A DNA stretch of 64,000 nucleotides from Paenibacillus marchantiae (GCF_028771845.1 NZ_CP118270.1:1736001-1800000); one strand, 5' to 3'. Positions 36,026 through 44,511 are shown, counted from the stretch's first letter. Notes: generated from the sequence alone by a model not told the origin. Made by a program: numbers and translations.

Positions 36026-36397
36026 ATGAAAAAAACAGTCCATGTAAGTCAAACGTATCCACGTCTCACGGTGTATTCAGAAGAGGATTATCGTGGAAGA
36101 AGCAGGGTATACCGTGGTAACACGGGTCTCCGTAATCTGGACAACATCCTGGGTGGGGTAGAAAGCCTGCGTTTCTTCTCGACAAGTTCGAATGCAACGT
36201 TGGTTGTGTTTACGAGACCTAACTTTCAAGGCGGATTCCGCGTCTTTCGTGGGAACACCAACTTGAGAGATTTGGATGATCTGATTCGTGGCAATGATGT
36301 GGAATCTTTGATTTCCACCAATCAACGGCTTACTTTGGACGAAATTCGTGCGATTCGCAGTAATCGCAGCCTGCCAAGTGGCTACAACCTCGTTTAA
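36026..36397 (+). CDS. Beta/gamma-crystallin-like Greek-key protein
   Basis: A 123-aa protein with two tandem repeats of about 40 residues: LTVYSEEDYRGRSRVYRGN followed by LRNLDNILGGVESLRFFS, and LVVFTRPNFQGGFRVFRGN followed by LRDLDDLIRGNDVESLIS. The (Y/F)xxxx(Y/F)xG start and the terminal SL/V(R/I) strand are the crystallin Greek-key signature. In bacteria such domains often bind calcium through N/D-N/D-x-x-S/T-S motifs; no clear copy of that motif is visible, so calcium binding is doubtful. No signal peptide. The ATG at 36026 follows GAGAGGGGG. Confidence 0.82.
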   Translation: MKKTVHVSQTYPRLTVYSEEDYRGRSRVYRGNTGLRNLDNILGGVESLRFFSTSSNATLVVFTRPNFQGGFRVFRGNTNLRDLDDLIRGNDVESLISTNQRLTLDEIRAIRSNRSLPSGYNLV

Positions 36398-36436
36398 GGA
36401 TTAAACCTCTTCAGTATTCAGGTGCCGAAAAAAAGG

Positions 36437-36490
36437 AAAGAGCTGTTCCGAATTGTGTTCGCACAATATAGGATACAGCTCTTTTTTTGG
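36437..36490. terminator. Bidirectional terminator between crystallin-like and Gly-rich genes
   Basis: AAAGAGCTGT pairs with ACAGCTCTTT, and ATTGTG/CACAAT closes an inner TTCG tetraloop. T-tracts occur on both strands. Confidence 0.85.
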
Positions 36491-36504
36491 TTTGAGGAGT
36501 TATC

Positions 36505-36795
36505 CTAATCTCCACCACCGCCGCCACTGTCCCCACCGCCACTATCTTCACCACTGTCGTTGCTGGTTCCGCTATCGCTACTGTGATGGTAATTAGATCC
36601 CGAAAAAGAATCACTGTCATGATGCTTGTGATCGTGTGAATGTTTGGAATGATGAGTGTAGGAGTCATCATTGGTGGTAATGACCGGGTATGCCGGAGAA
36701 GAGTCGGTGTAGCCGTTGTTACGGCGAACTCGATGTCTGCCTTTTTTGGCAGCATGACGCTTGGGTTCATCCCGCAAAATGAGCCAGATGACCAC
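36505..36795 (-). CDS. Hypothetical Gly/Asp/Ser/His-rich small protein
   Basis: About 96 aa from a GTG start. After a short hydrophobic stretch (VIWLILRDEP) comes a basic segment KRHAAKKGRHRVRRNNGYTD, then SPAYPVITTNDDSYTHHSKH, a His/Asp/Ser-rich part and the tail DSGEDSGGGDSGGGGGD. This tail recalls the Gly-rich ends of TPM/YgcG-type membrane proteins. The reading frame is chosen over the overlapping frame (which encodes a Thr/Ile/Val mixture without order) because of its structured low complexity. The start is uncertain: GTG at 36795 or ATT at 36810, each only moderately placed after AAAGGATGGG. Function unknown. Confidence 0.5.
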   Translation of the reverse strand: MVIWLILRDEPKRHAAKKGRHRVRRNNGYTDSSPAYPVITTNDDSYTHHSKHSHDHKHHDSDSFSGSNYHHSSDSGTSNDSGEDSGGGDSGGGGGD

Positions 36796-36845
36796 GATTC
36801 TGACGTGAATCCCATCCTTTCTTCCTGATTCAGGAAAATAAGGAG

Positions 36846-36896
36846 TTGACGGGAATAGGGAGTGGTCTGTATACTGTGTATATTGATATATACAGT
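36846..36896 (+). promoter_or_regulatory. Promoter with GntR (YtrA-type) operator before the ABC module
   Basis: TTGACG (36846-36851) and TATACT (36870-36875) are 18 bases apart. Overlapping the -10 and start site is a near-perfect palindrome: ACTGTGTATAT (36873-36883), TG, ATATATACAGT (36886-36896), with one mismatch. YtrA-type GntR repressors encoded beside ABC exporters usually bind such sites, and the gene for one lies 840 bases downstream in the same run. Confidence 0.7.
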
Positions 36897-36929
36897 GAGC
36901 ACAGTCGAGATGGAAAGGCAGGCAATGAT

Positions 36930-37643
36930 ATGAACGAATGGAAGCAGGCTTGGTGGCTGACCCGCAGCGAGATGAACAAGGATAAGCTCCAATGGCTGTG
37001 GACCGCAATTTTTATGATATACACGGGCAGCATGAGCGGTGTGATGTTATTAGGACAACAGAAGACCGATTTCATTAATCCTGTTGTTGATACTTTCTTT
37101 TTGATCATGGTGCCATTTCAGGGATTCGTGTTCAGCAGGCGTTCCTTCCGTTACATACAGGAGGATTCCTATACACAAATGTTGGCCTACTATCGCAGAC
37201 TTCCCATTCCACACGAGACAGTGATGTGGTCGAGACTTCAGCAGGCTCTGATGGCGTTTACGTATAATGGTATCTTTTTCTATGGATCACTGTACGTTGT
37301 CGGGTTGCACGAGGAAGGGTTCCGGTGGGATCAGTACCTGGCCTTTGGCATAACTTGTACAGGTTACGGACTTCTCATGACAGGCTTATATATTTACGGA
37401 GAGTTTCTGCACAGTGGCAAAAAATATTTGCTTCTCAGTTCACTGTTTTTGCCGCTTACGATCATCCTATCCTTGCTGATCCGAACGTCGGGCAGTTACG
37501 GATTTTCGATTGTAATTGATATGAGTAAATCATGGGGGCTGCTTTCCCCGATTATGTGGGTTGCTTTGGTGGCTGGCATAGCAGGATTATGGCTTTTCAG
37601 TCGGTTGACGCTGAAGAAACTTTCCACTCGGGATTTGAGTTAA
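36930..37643 (+). CDS. ABC-2-like membrane protein of the GntR-linked exporter
   Basis: A 237-aa protein with about six hydrophobic helices, including LWTAIFMIYTGSMSGVMLL, VVDTFFLIMVPFQGFVF, YLAFGITCTGYGLLMTGLYI, LLLSSLFLPLTIILSLLI and IMWVALVAGIAGLWLFS. The order (membrane protein, GntR regulator, ATPase) suggests it is the permease for the ATPase at 38141. It shows no close resemblance to a named family. GGAAAGGCAGG precedes the ATG at 36930; earlier in-frame codons fall inside the operator. Confidence 0.8.
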   Translation: MNEWKQAWWLTRSEMNKDKLQWLWTAIFMIYTGSMSGVMLLGQQKTDFINPVVDTFFLIMVPFQGFVFSRRSFRYIQEDSYTQMLAYYRRLPIPHETVMWSRLQQALMAFTYNGIFFYGSLYVVGLHEEGFRWDQYLAFGITCTGYGLLMTGLYIYGEFLHSGKKYLLLSSLFLPLTIILSLLIRTSGSYGFSIVIDMSKSWGLLSPIMWVALVAGIAGLWLFSRLTLKKLSTRDLS

Positions 37644-37726
37644 CGGTATGAAGGATGAACGCAAAAATGAATACAGGATGAAACCGGCACGGACAGGTAA
37701 CAGACTGGAGTGTACCGGAGGGCGAG

Positions 37727-38125
37727 GTGCAAGATGTGAAAATACCCATTCAAATTAATGAAAATAGCGCTGAACCTTTATACCACCAAATTGAAAATCA
37801 GTTAAGGTCGTTAATTGTTACGGGTCAGTTGGGGGAGGGAACACATTTGCCGTCCATTCGCGAATTCGCCGGATCACTGAATTGCAGTGTTATAACGGTT
37901 AGACGGGTCTATCAGGATCTGGAGAATGAAGGGCTGCTTCGTACGAAGCAGGGGACGGGTACATTTGTGGCCCAGGTAGAAGCCGGCGACAGAGAACATT
38001 ATAGATTGAAGGCCGCACAGGAAGCGATGCAGGCAGCGGTGCAGTCCGGAAAATCGGTGGGATGTACGGAAGAAGAACTGGAGAGTCTGTTCCGGGAAGT
38101 CCTCAAGACAGTTTACTCGAAGTGA
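37727..38125 (+). CDS. GntR family transcriptional regulator, YtrA subfamily
   Basis: A 132-aa regulator. The winged helix is complete: PLYHQIENQLRSLIVTGQLG, EGTHLPSIREFAGSLNCSVITVRRVYQDLENEGLLRTKQGTGTFVAQ. The short C-terminal helix part (EHYRLKAAQEAMQAAVQSG) without a ligand domain marks the YtrA subgroup, which normally represses adjacent ABC transporters induced by cell-envelope antibiotics. The GTG at 37727 has GGAGG five bases upstream. It is co-directional with the membrane protein before it and the ATPase after it. Confidence 0.9.
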   Translation: MQDVKIPIQINENSAEPLYHQIENQLRSLIVTGQLGEGTHLPSIREFAGSLNCSVITVRRVYQDLENEGLLRTKQGTGTFVAQVEAGDREHYRLKAAQEAMQAAVQSGKSVGCTEEELESLFREVLKTVYSK

Positions 38126-38140
38126 GGGAGTGATTCATAC

Positions 38141-39037
38141 ATGGAGCCCATAGCAGTTCAGTTGAACGGCGTATCCAAAATGCGAAAACGCAGAGTTATT
38201 GGCCCAATCGATCTGACCATCCCGGAAGGGTATGTAGTTGCTATTCTCGGTCATAACGGTTCAGGTAAAAGCACACTTCTTAACATGTTACAACAAGTGG
38301 TACTGCCTGATGCAGGGCAGATTATATGGTTTGGAAAGGAACATGAGGGGCCTCTTCCCATTGAACTGAGACAACAGATCGGTTTTGTGGCTGACAACGC
38401 TGGGCTCGAAGAGAACCGGATTACTGCACAGGAAGCAGCTGATTTTCGGGCCTACTGGTACCCGCGTTGGGATATGAAGTTGTTCAACCAACTGATTCAC
38501 GATATGGAAGTACCTGTTGATGTGAAGCTGAACAAGATGTCCAAGGGAGAACGACGGAAATTCGAAATCGCTGCTGCAATCGCAGCTCGCCCAAGACTAT
38601 TGCTTTTGGATGAGCCTTCATCCGGACTGGACCCCTTTGCCTGGAAAGTGATGGTCGAGCAGTTCCGTACTTTCATGGCTGAGGGCGATACCACGATTCT
38701 GATTGCCACACATATTGCGGATGAAGTCAAAAGGCTCGCAGATTACATCGTATTGATGCACCGTGGTCAGTCCCTGGGGATGGCCGAGAAAGATATGGTG
38801 CTCGATCAGTGGAAAGAAGTCTGGTATGAAGGAGATTTACGACCAGAGAGTATCCCTGGGGTTGTGGAATCTTCCTCTGAAGAGAGAGGACTGGTTCGCG
38901 TCATAACAACCCGGGTCAGCGAAGCGCAGGAAAGGCTGGAGCTGGCAAATAACCGGGTATTGAAGATCCGTAACTTGGAATTGGATGAAGTCTTGGCATT
39001 CTGGATTGCCGGGTATGCACCCGTACAGTGGAAATAA
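38141..39037 (+). CDS. ABC transporter ATP-binding protein (GntR-linked)
   Basis: A 298-aa ATPase. Walker A is GHNGSGKST, the signature region is MSKGERRKFEIAAAIA, Walker B is LLLLDEPSSGLDPF and the switch histidine is in IATHIADEV. The signature MSKGE is characteristic of exporters of the YtrB/drug-antibiotic group. The C-terminal part (about 225-298) is an extra domain. It directly follows the YtrA-type regulator, which suggests a cell-envelope stress exporter with the membrane protein at 36930. Confidence 0.9.
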   Translation: MEPIAVQLNGVSKMRKRRVIGPIDLTIPEGYVVAILGHNGSGKSTLLNMLQQVVLPDAGQIIWFGKEHEGPLPIELRQQIGFVADNAGLEENRITAQEAADFRAYWYPRWDMKLFNQLIHDMEVPVDVKLNKMSKGERRKFEIAAAIAARPRLLLLDEPSSGLDPFAWKVMVEQFRTFMAEGDTTILIATHIADEVKRLADYIVLMHRGQSLGMAEKDMVLDQWKEVWYEGDLRPESIPGVVESSSEERGLVRVITTRVSEAQERLELANNRVLKIRNLELDEVLAFWIAGYAPVQWK

Positions 39038-39054
39038 CCGAAGGGAGACGATAA

Positions 39055-39960
39055 ATGATGAACCGATTGGAATTGAAGCAGGTTGTCAAGCAATACGCAG
39101 ACAAAACGGCAGTTAATGGTGTGACGCTTAATGTGAAAGAAGGGGAGATTTACGGTCTGCTCGGAGCCAACGGTGCTGGTAAAACAACAACGATGCGTAT
39201 GGTGCTTGGGTTGATCCACCCGGATGGCGGAAATATCCAGTACAACGGCAAACCTTATAGCACAGAATTGCAGCAGATTATGGGATATCTACCAGAAGAG
39301 CGCGGTTTGTACCCAAAGGTAAAGGTCAGTGAACAGATCAACTATCTGGCCCGTCTGCGCGGCATGAATGGAAAGGATGCGGATCAGAGCCTGAAGTATT
39401 GGTTGGATCGATTCGAAGTGCCGGAGTATTACGACAAAAAGATTGAGGAACTATCCAAAGGGAATCAGCAAAAGATGGGCTTTATTGCCGCAGTGGTGCA
39501 CAGACCACAAATTCTCATTCTGGATGAAGCCTTTAGCGGACTCGATCCGGTCAACGTGGAATTACTGAAATCCACGGTGAAGGAGTTGCGTGACGAAGGC
39601 ACAGCCATTTTGTTCTCGACACACCGCATGGAGCACGTTGAAGAATTATGTCGTCAGATCACAATTCTGCATCGCTCCAATACCGTTGTGCAAGGAGAGA
39701 TTAAAGAGATCAAGAGCCGTTATCCACGTGAGCATGTATTCCTGAGCACCACAGGTAATGTGGGTGGTCTGGAGCAGCTGCCGGGTGTGAAAAAGGTAGA
39801 GCAAAATGAGCGTGGATACCTGATCCATATTGGTCAGATGGAAGCAGCTCAGGAAATTCTGAGAGCAGCCATGGCTCAGACGACCGTTGAACATTTTGAA
39901 ATCAAGGAACCAACGCTTAACCAAATCTTTATTCGTGAGGTAGGTGAGTCGAATGAATAA
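39055..39960 (+). CDS. ABC transporter ATP-binding protein, NatA-like
   Basis: A 301-aa ATPase with a C-terminal DUF4162 domain. Walker A is GANGAGKTT, the signature is LSKGNQQKMGF, Walker B is ILILDEAFSGLDP and the switch histidine is in FSTHRMEHVEEL. The family includes NatA, part of the sodium/bacitracin-type exporter NatAB. It overlaps the permease gene by eight bases, so the two work together. Start ATG at 39055 (or 39058) follows AAGGGAG. Confidence 0.92.
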   Translation: MMNRLELKQVVKQYADKTAVNGVTLNVKEGEIYGLLGANGAGKTTTMRMVLGLIHPDGGNIQYNGKPYSTELQQIMGYLPEERGLYPKVKVSEQINYLARLRGMNGKDADQSLKYWLDRFEVPEYYDKKIEELSKGNQQKMGFIAAVVHRPQILILDEAFSGLDPVNVELLKSTVKELRDEGTAILFSTHRMEHVEELCRQITILHRSNTVVQGEIKEIKSRYPREHVFLSTTGNVGGLEQLPGVKKVEQNERGYLIHIGQMEAAQEILRAAMAQTTVEHFEIKEPTLNQIFIREVGESNE

Positions 39961-41248
39961 AATGGGGACAATTATCGGATTTACGTTTAAAAACAAAGTA
40001 AAAACGAAGTCTTTCATGGTAACGACTATTGTACTTGCACTTTTAATTACGATTGGACTCAATATTCCATATTTCATTACCTTATTTAATGGTGGTCCCA
40101 TCGGTGGAGGCTCGAGCACGAATCCGGTGAATATCGGTCTGCTGAGCACGGGACAAACGGAGGTAGCTGAGAAGCTGGAGGCATACTCCTCCGCACAAGG
40201 CAACCAGACGTATCGTTTTGTTAACGACGCGAGTAAAGATGAAGCGGCCCTCAAAGCCGATGTGGAGTCGGAGGTTTTGGATGGGTACCTGAAGTTTGAA
40301 CCTGTTGCGGGGCAAGATTTCCCACAGCCGGTCTTATATTCAAGCGATGATATCTCCCCGCAGGTTATAGCACCCATTGAAGCTGCACTGCAAATTGTGA
40401 AGCTGGATGTGGTGGTGAAGGATACACTCACGGCGGAACAAAAACAGCTCATCAGTACGCCGGTAAAACTGACAGAGCAAAACCTGGATTCTGGCCAAAG
40501 CGGAGCTGCAGCGGAGTCGGAAGGTACCATGAGTGGCATCAATTACATTGTGGTATATCTGCTGATTATCCTGTTGTTCACATCAACGATGATGACAGGT
40601 AATATGATTGCTTCCGAGATTACAGCCGAGAAGAGCTCGCGTATTATGGAGATTTTGATTACGAGTGTATCTCCGCTCAGTCAGATGTTTGGTAAAATTA
40701 TCGGTATTTTCATGGTAGGTCTATTGCAAATCGGTATTTTCGGTGCAGTAGTTGCCGGAAATATGCTGTTACCGCATAACCGCGATGTATTGAGTGATTT
40801 CAACATGAACCTGGGTGATGTGAACGTCGCAGTCATTGTATATGGACTCATCTTCTACATTCTGGGTTACTTCCTGTATGCGGTGATGTTCGCGGCCATC
40901 GGTTCCATGGTGAGTCGGACAGAGGAACTGGGTCAGGCCGTGCTGCCGATTACGATGTTGTCCCTGGTTTCCTTCTATATTGCAATTTTCAGTATTGCTA
41001 CACCGAACATCCTGTTGTTGAAAGTAGCAAGCTTCATTCCGTTCACATCGCCAACGGCAATTCTGGTACGGATTGGGGCAGGCGTTGCGCCAACCTGGCA
41101 GATCTGGACGTCCCTGGCCATTCTCGTGGTATCGATTATGATCTTTGGCTGGCTCGCAGCGAAAATCTATCGTACAGGTGTGCTGATGTATGGTAAACGC
41201 CCAACGTTCAAGGAATTGTTCAAAGCGATGAAGGCGTATAAGATCTGA
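39953..41248 (+). CDS. ABC transporter permease, NatB-like (ABC-2 family)
   Basis: A 431-aa membrane protein. The N-terminal helix (MVTTIVLALLITIGLNIPYF) precedes an extracellular domain of about 170 residues, followed by five hydrophobic helices near the C-terminus, starting YIVVYLLIILLFTSTMMTG. That region holds the typical IASEITAEKSSRIMEILITSVSP of NatB/YhaP permeases. The ATG at 39953 lies within the end of the ATPase gene, so the pair are translationally coupled. The substrate may be sodium or an antibiotic peptide, unresolved. A terminator follows. Confidence 0.9.
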   Translation: MNKMGTIIGFTFKNKVKTKSFMVTTIVLALLITIGLNIPYFITLFNGGPIGGGSSTNPVNIGLLSTGQTEVAEKLEAYSSAQGNQTYRFVNDASKDEAALKADVESEVLDGYLKFEPVAGQDFPQPVLYSSDDISPQVIAPIEAALQIVKLDVVVKDTLTAEQKQLISTPVKLTEQNLDSGQSGAAAESEGTMSGINYIVVYLLIILLFTSTMMTGNMIASEITAEKSSRIMEILITSVSPLSQMFGKIIGIFMVGLLQIGIFGAVVAGNMLLPHNRDVLSDFNMNLGDVNVAVIVYGLIFYILGYFLYAVMFAAIGSMVSRTEELGQAVLPITMLSLVSFYIAIFSIATPNILLLKVASFIPFTSPTAILVRIGAGVAPTWQIWTSLAILVVSIMIFGWLAAKIYRTGVLMYGKRPTFKELFKAMKAYKI

Positions 41249-41336
41249 TCCAAGTTTACGAACACGGGTATTCAATTTTAAATTAGTGGTTCAATAGAAC
41301 CTTCATGATCCGGAAGGGAATTGGCTTGAGTAATTA

Positions 41337-41382
41337 AAGCAGAGAAGGTGCTATGCTTTAAAGAGGAGCATCTTCTCTGCTT
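41337..41382 (+). terminator. Terminator after the NatAB-like operon
   Basis: AAGCAGAGAAG and CTTCTCTGCTT pair, with TGCT/AGCA inside. Confidence 0.8.
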
Positions 41383-41445
41383 AATTCATAATAATCCAAA
41401 TATCTTTATTCAAATTACTATATTGCTTAAAGGAGAATACATAAT

Positions 41446-42666
41446 ATGAAAAACTGGAAACGCATACTCTTGTCTCTAACTATTTCGGTAGGTTTGCTCG
41501 CATCGGCAGTACCGGCTATGGCCTCTCCGCAAGAGACATCGGTAAAGGTGAATGACGAAACGGTTGAATACACGGCGGGTGCACCGATCAACGATAAAGG
41601 AACAACACTTGTGCCGCTGCGCTCCACGTTGGACGCAATGGATGTGAAGCTGACGACAGCAACAGATGATACGATCACAGCCGTCGTTAACGGCAAGACG
41701 ATTACTTTGAAGAGCAAGCTTACACGCATTAATGGCGTAACGTACGCGCCGATTCGTATTGTCGGGGATGCAACTGGTTATGAGGTCTGTTGGGATGCTG
41801 CTACACGCACAGTGCTGCTGGTTTCTAAGGGTGGCGAAACAGAGACTGTTCAAACCGGTGGACGTGGCTTCATGTGGGAAGTCGAAAGCAATGGCAACAC
41901 AGTATATCTGGTAGGCTCAATGCATATTGCGGATGAAAGCTTTTATCCATTGCGCGAAGAGTTTGAAGAAGCCTTTACCGAGGCGGATTACTTAGGCGTA
42001 GAGATTGATATCAGCAAAGCGGCTGACGAAGCGCAGCAGAAGATTGTTCTGGATCTGGGCTCGTATCAGGATGGCACAACACTGAAAGATCACATCTCCA
42101 GCGAGACGTATGCTCAGGTGGGAGACATTTTGAAGAAGAATGGATTGGAAGCGAATGCACTGGATACCTTTAAGCCTTGGGTAGTGGAGAGCACACTGGC
42201 CAGCCTGAAATCCATGAAAGCGGGCTATGAAGCTTCTTCGGGGGTTGACCTATACTTCATACAGAAGGCAATCGAGCGCAAACTTCCGGTGATCGAGTTG
42301 GAATCCTATCAATCTCAATTGGGAATGTTCAATGACTTCTCTAAGGAGCTGCAAGAGAAAACATTGAAAGCGACTTTGGACAATTTCGATGTGTTGGATG
42401 ACAGCGTGAATCAAATGGCCGAAATGTGGAAGACGGGAAATGACGAGCAACTGCTGAAGCTGACGAACAGCTTCTCTGATGATGAAGAATACAACAAAGC
42501 AATGCTCACTGATCGCAACATCGGCATGTCTGACAAGATCGATGGTTACCTGAAAAACGGCAAAGGTGAAGAGTATTTCATCGTTGTTGGTGCAGCTCAC
42601 TACTTGGGCGATCATGGGATCGTGAAGTTGCTGAAAGATAAAGGATATACAGTGGTACGAAAATAA
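41446..42666 (+). CDS. Exported TraB/GumN-family protein with an N-terminal stalk domain
   Basis: A 406-aa secreted protein. A signal peptide ends AVPAMA. Residues about 30-125 are a copper-amine-oxidase-type stalk domain (VKVNDETVEYTAGAPIND, GTTLVPLRSTLDAMDVK, YAPIRIVGDATGYEVCWD). The rest is a TraB/GumN domain: VYLVGSMHIADESFYPL with the GSxH motif, LGVEIDISKAADEAQQ, and the C-terminal FIVVGAAHYLGDHGIVKLLK with the second histidine. These motifs mark a putative metalloprotease/haem-related hydrolase (TIKI-like) outside the cell. Fusion of a stalk domain to TraB may attach the hydrolase to the cell surface. No close operon partners. Confidence 0.88.
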   Translation: MKNWKRILLSLTISVGLLASAVPAMASPQETSVKVNDETVEYTAGAPINDKGTTLVPLRSTLDAMDVKLTTATDDTITAVVNGKTITLKSKLTRINGVTYAPIRIVGDATGYEVCWDAATRTVLLVSKGGETETVQTGGRGFMWEVESNGNTVYLVGSMHIADESFYPLREEFEEAFTEADYLGVEIDISKAADEAQQKIVLDLGSYQDGTTLKDHISSETYAQVGDILKKNGLEANALDTFKPWVVESTLASLKSMKAGYEASSGVDLYFIQKAIERKLPVIELESYQSQLGMFNDFSKELQEKTLKATLDNFDVLDDSVNQMAEMWKTGNDEQLLKLTNSFSDDEEYNKAMLTDRNIGMSDKIDGYLKNGKGEEYFIVVGAAHYLGDHGIVKLLKDKGYTVVRK

Positions 42667-42742
42667 TAGAATTATAGCTCCTTATATGGGAGTTTGGTAT
42701 TCTCTCCACATGATAGACAATAGTGAAAAAAGAGATCGTATA

Positions 42743-42787
42743 AAATCCCTCTCAAGCACTGGCACTGGAAGCTTGAGGGGATTTTTT
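42743..42787 (+). terminator. Terminator after the TraB-family gene
   Basis: AAATCCCTCTCAAGC and GCTTGAGGGGATTT pair with one bulge, followed by a run of T. Confidence 0.85.
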
Positions 42788-42939
42788 TGTATGCCTGCGA
42801 AGAAAGAAGTAGTCATCCATACGTGAGTGAATGAAGGCTTGATATTAATTAGGGTAAGAAACCCCCGTGCATTGATTCCCGTTTTTTTTTACTGTCAAAT
42901 GTCGATTCAGGACTTTAGAAGCAATCTCAGAAATGTCTA

Positions 42940-43006
42940 TTTACAAATATTAGAAAAGCATTTAAAATAAATGTAAGCGTTTTAAAAGTTAAAGCGCTTT
43001 AACTTT
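42940..43006 (+). promoter_or_regulatory. Chitosanase promoter with cre-like box and LacI-family operator 1
   Basis: TTTACA (42940-42945) and TAAAAT (42963-42968) are 17 bases apart. TGTAAGCGTTTTAA (42972-42985) matches the CcpA cre consensus at 13 of 14 positions and overlaps the start site. Right behind it a perfect 22-bp palindrome has arms AAAGTTAAAGC (42985-42995) and GCTTTAACTTT (42996-43006). Its central CG and position just downstream of the transcription start fit repression by the LacI-family regulator encoded at 47026-48033. Near copies lie before the importer operon. Confidence 0.8.
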
Positions 43007-43021
43007 AAGGCGGAGGTGATT

Positions 43022-43078
43022 GTGTCTCGCGAGTATCGAATCATGGTTTCTCCATCAAGATGCTGCATTGAATTTTAG
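43022..43078 (+). CDS. Possible leader peptide (uORF), 18 aa
   Basis: GGAGGTGAT (43012-43020) is a full-length anti-16S match that precedes GTG at 43022 by normal spacing. The frame encodes MSREYRIMVSPSRCCIEF and stops with TAG, 57 bases before the chitosanase start. The very strong ribosome site before so short a frame suggests a regulatory upstream ORF in the chitosanase leader. Chance is possible; there is no experimental or comparative support in the sequence. Confidence 0.4.
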   Translation: MSREYRIMVSPSRCCIEF

Positions 43079-43135
43079 GCTTAAAGGTTATGTCATGGAT
43101 CAAAACCCATTTGGACCTAAAAGGAGCGTAAATTT

Positions 43136-44365
43136 ATGAGAAAAAATAGGGGATTTTCGGTTAGCAGCAAGGCTGTTATGATGTGTTGTCTCGCTTTTCT
43201 TCTGATTCCGGCGAGCTTTGCTTTCGCCGCTCCAAACAAGCCGTTTCCGCAGCACACGACATATACCAGCGGCTCGATCAAGCCTAACCATGTTACGCAA
43301 AGTGCGATGGATAGCTCCGTGAAAGCGAAATGGGACAGCTGGAAATCGGCTTATCTGAAAACGGCGGGCACAGGCAAGTATTATGTGAAGTATCAGTCCA
43401 ACGGGGATACCGTATCTGAGGCACACGGGTACGGAATGCTGGCAACGGTTATAATGGCCGGTTATGACGGCAATGCGCAGACCTATTTCGACGGACTTTA
43501 TCAATATTATAAAGCGCATCCGAGCGCCAACAATTCGAAATTGATGGCATGGAAACAAAACAGCAGCTTCCAGAACATTGAAGGCGCCGACTCGGCCACG
43601 GATGGAGACATGGACATTGCTTATTCGCTCCTGCTTGCGGACAAGCAGTGGGGTAGCAGCGGCAGTATCAACTACCTTCAGGCCGGCAAGGACATCATCA
43701 ATGCCATCATGCAAAGTGACGTGAATCAGTCCCAATGGACGCTGCGTCTTGGCGACTGGGCAACGGATAATACGTTCAAAAATGCTACCCGTCCATCGGA
43801 CTTTATGCTGAATCACTTGAAGGCGTTCCAGGCAGCAACGGGTGATGCCAAATGGGCGAACGTGATCGACAAAACCTATACCATTGTCAACACCTTATAC
43901 AATGGGTACAGCTCATCAACCGGATTGCTTCCAGACTTCGTCGTTCTGTCGGGCTCGACGTACAAGCCAGCTTCAGCCGATTTTCTGGAAGGGGCGAACG
44001 ACGGCAGCTACGATTACAATTCGTGTCGTACGCCTTGGCGGATCGCAACGGATTACCTGATGACTGGTGACAGCCGGGCACTCAGTCAGCTCAATCAAAT
44101 GAATAGCTGGATCTCAACCAAAGTAAGCGGTAATCCTAACAACGTAAAGGATGGTTATAAACTCAACGGCACGGTTACAGGTTCCGGCGGCAGCGGCGCG
44201 TTCTATGCACCGTTTGGTGTCAGCGCTATGACCTCGTCCGTGAACCAAAACTGGCTGAATTCCGTCTGGACCAAAACGGCCGGCAGCTCCAATGAAGGCT
44301 ACTATGAAGATAGCATCAAGCTGTTCTCCATGATCGTGATGTCCGGCAACTGGTGGACATACTAA
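43136..44365 (+). CDS. Secreted glycoside hydrolase family 8 enzyme (chitosanase / endo-beta-glucanase)
   Basis: A 409-aa exported enzyme. The signal peptide (about 31 residues) ends ASFAFA. The GH8 core is plain: VSEAHGYGMLATVIMAGYD with the catalytic acid E95, GADSATDGDMDIAYSLLLAD with the key Asp, LRLGDWATD and FKNATRPSDFMLNHLKAF. E285 in SADFLEGANDGSYDYN is a candidate base as in the GH8b subgroup. The sequence resembles Bacillus chitosanases that also cut barley beta-glucan, so I favour chitosanase; the activity is inferred. It acts outside the cell on polymer. AAGGAG precedes the ATG. Expression is probably repressed by the LacI regulator and CcpA. A very strong terminator follows. Confidence 0.9.
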   Translation: MRKNRGFSVSSKAVMMCCLAFLLIPASFAFAAPNKPFPQHTTYTSGSIKPNHVTQSAMDSSVKAKWDSWKSAYLKTAGTGKYYVKYQSNGDTVSEAHGYGMLATVIMAGYDGNAQTYFDGLYQYYKAHPSANNSKLMAWKQNSSFQNIEGADSATDGDMDIAYSLLLADKQWGSSGSINYLQAGKDIINAIMQSDVNQSQWTLRLGDWATDNTFKNATRPSDFMLNHLKAFQAATGDAKWANVIDKTYTIVNTLYNGYSSSTGLLPDFVVLSGSTYKPASADFLEGANDGSYDYNSCRTPWRIATDYLMTGDSRALSQLNQMNSWISTKVSGNPNNVKDGYKLNGTVTGSGGSGAFYAPFGVSAMTSSVNQNWLNSVWTKTAGSSNEGYYEDSIKLFSMIVMSGNWWTY

Positions 44366-44397
44366 GCAACTTATAATCCGATGATTGCTCATATGCA

Positions 44398-44434
44398 AGC
44401 AGGCCGGGAGATTAGCTCCCGGCCTGCTTTTTTT
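44398..44434 (+). terminator. Terminator of the GH8 gene
   Basis: AGCAGGCCGGGAG pairs perfectly with CTCCCGGCCTGCT around ATTAG, followed by seven T residues. Confidence 0.95.
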
Positions 44435-44511
44435 ATGGATAGAGAGCTAGGAGAATGTATTTAATGATTGATTTAAGAAAGCCTTATAGATGGCAAATGC
44501 CTAGAAACAAC

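Noticed and set aside
36411..36992. Alternate minus-strand frame starting MGFTSESWSS (193 codons)
   Set aside because: It is the shifted reading of the Gly/Asp/His-rich gene region, has no ordered low complexity or family features, and runs through the bidirectional terminator.
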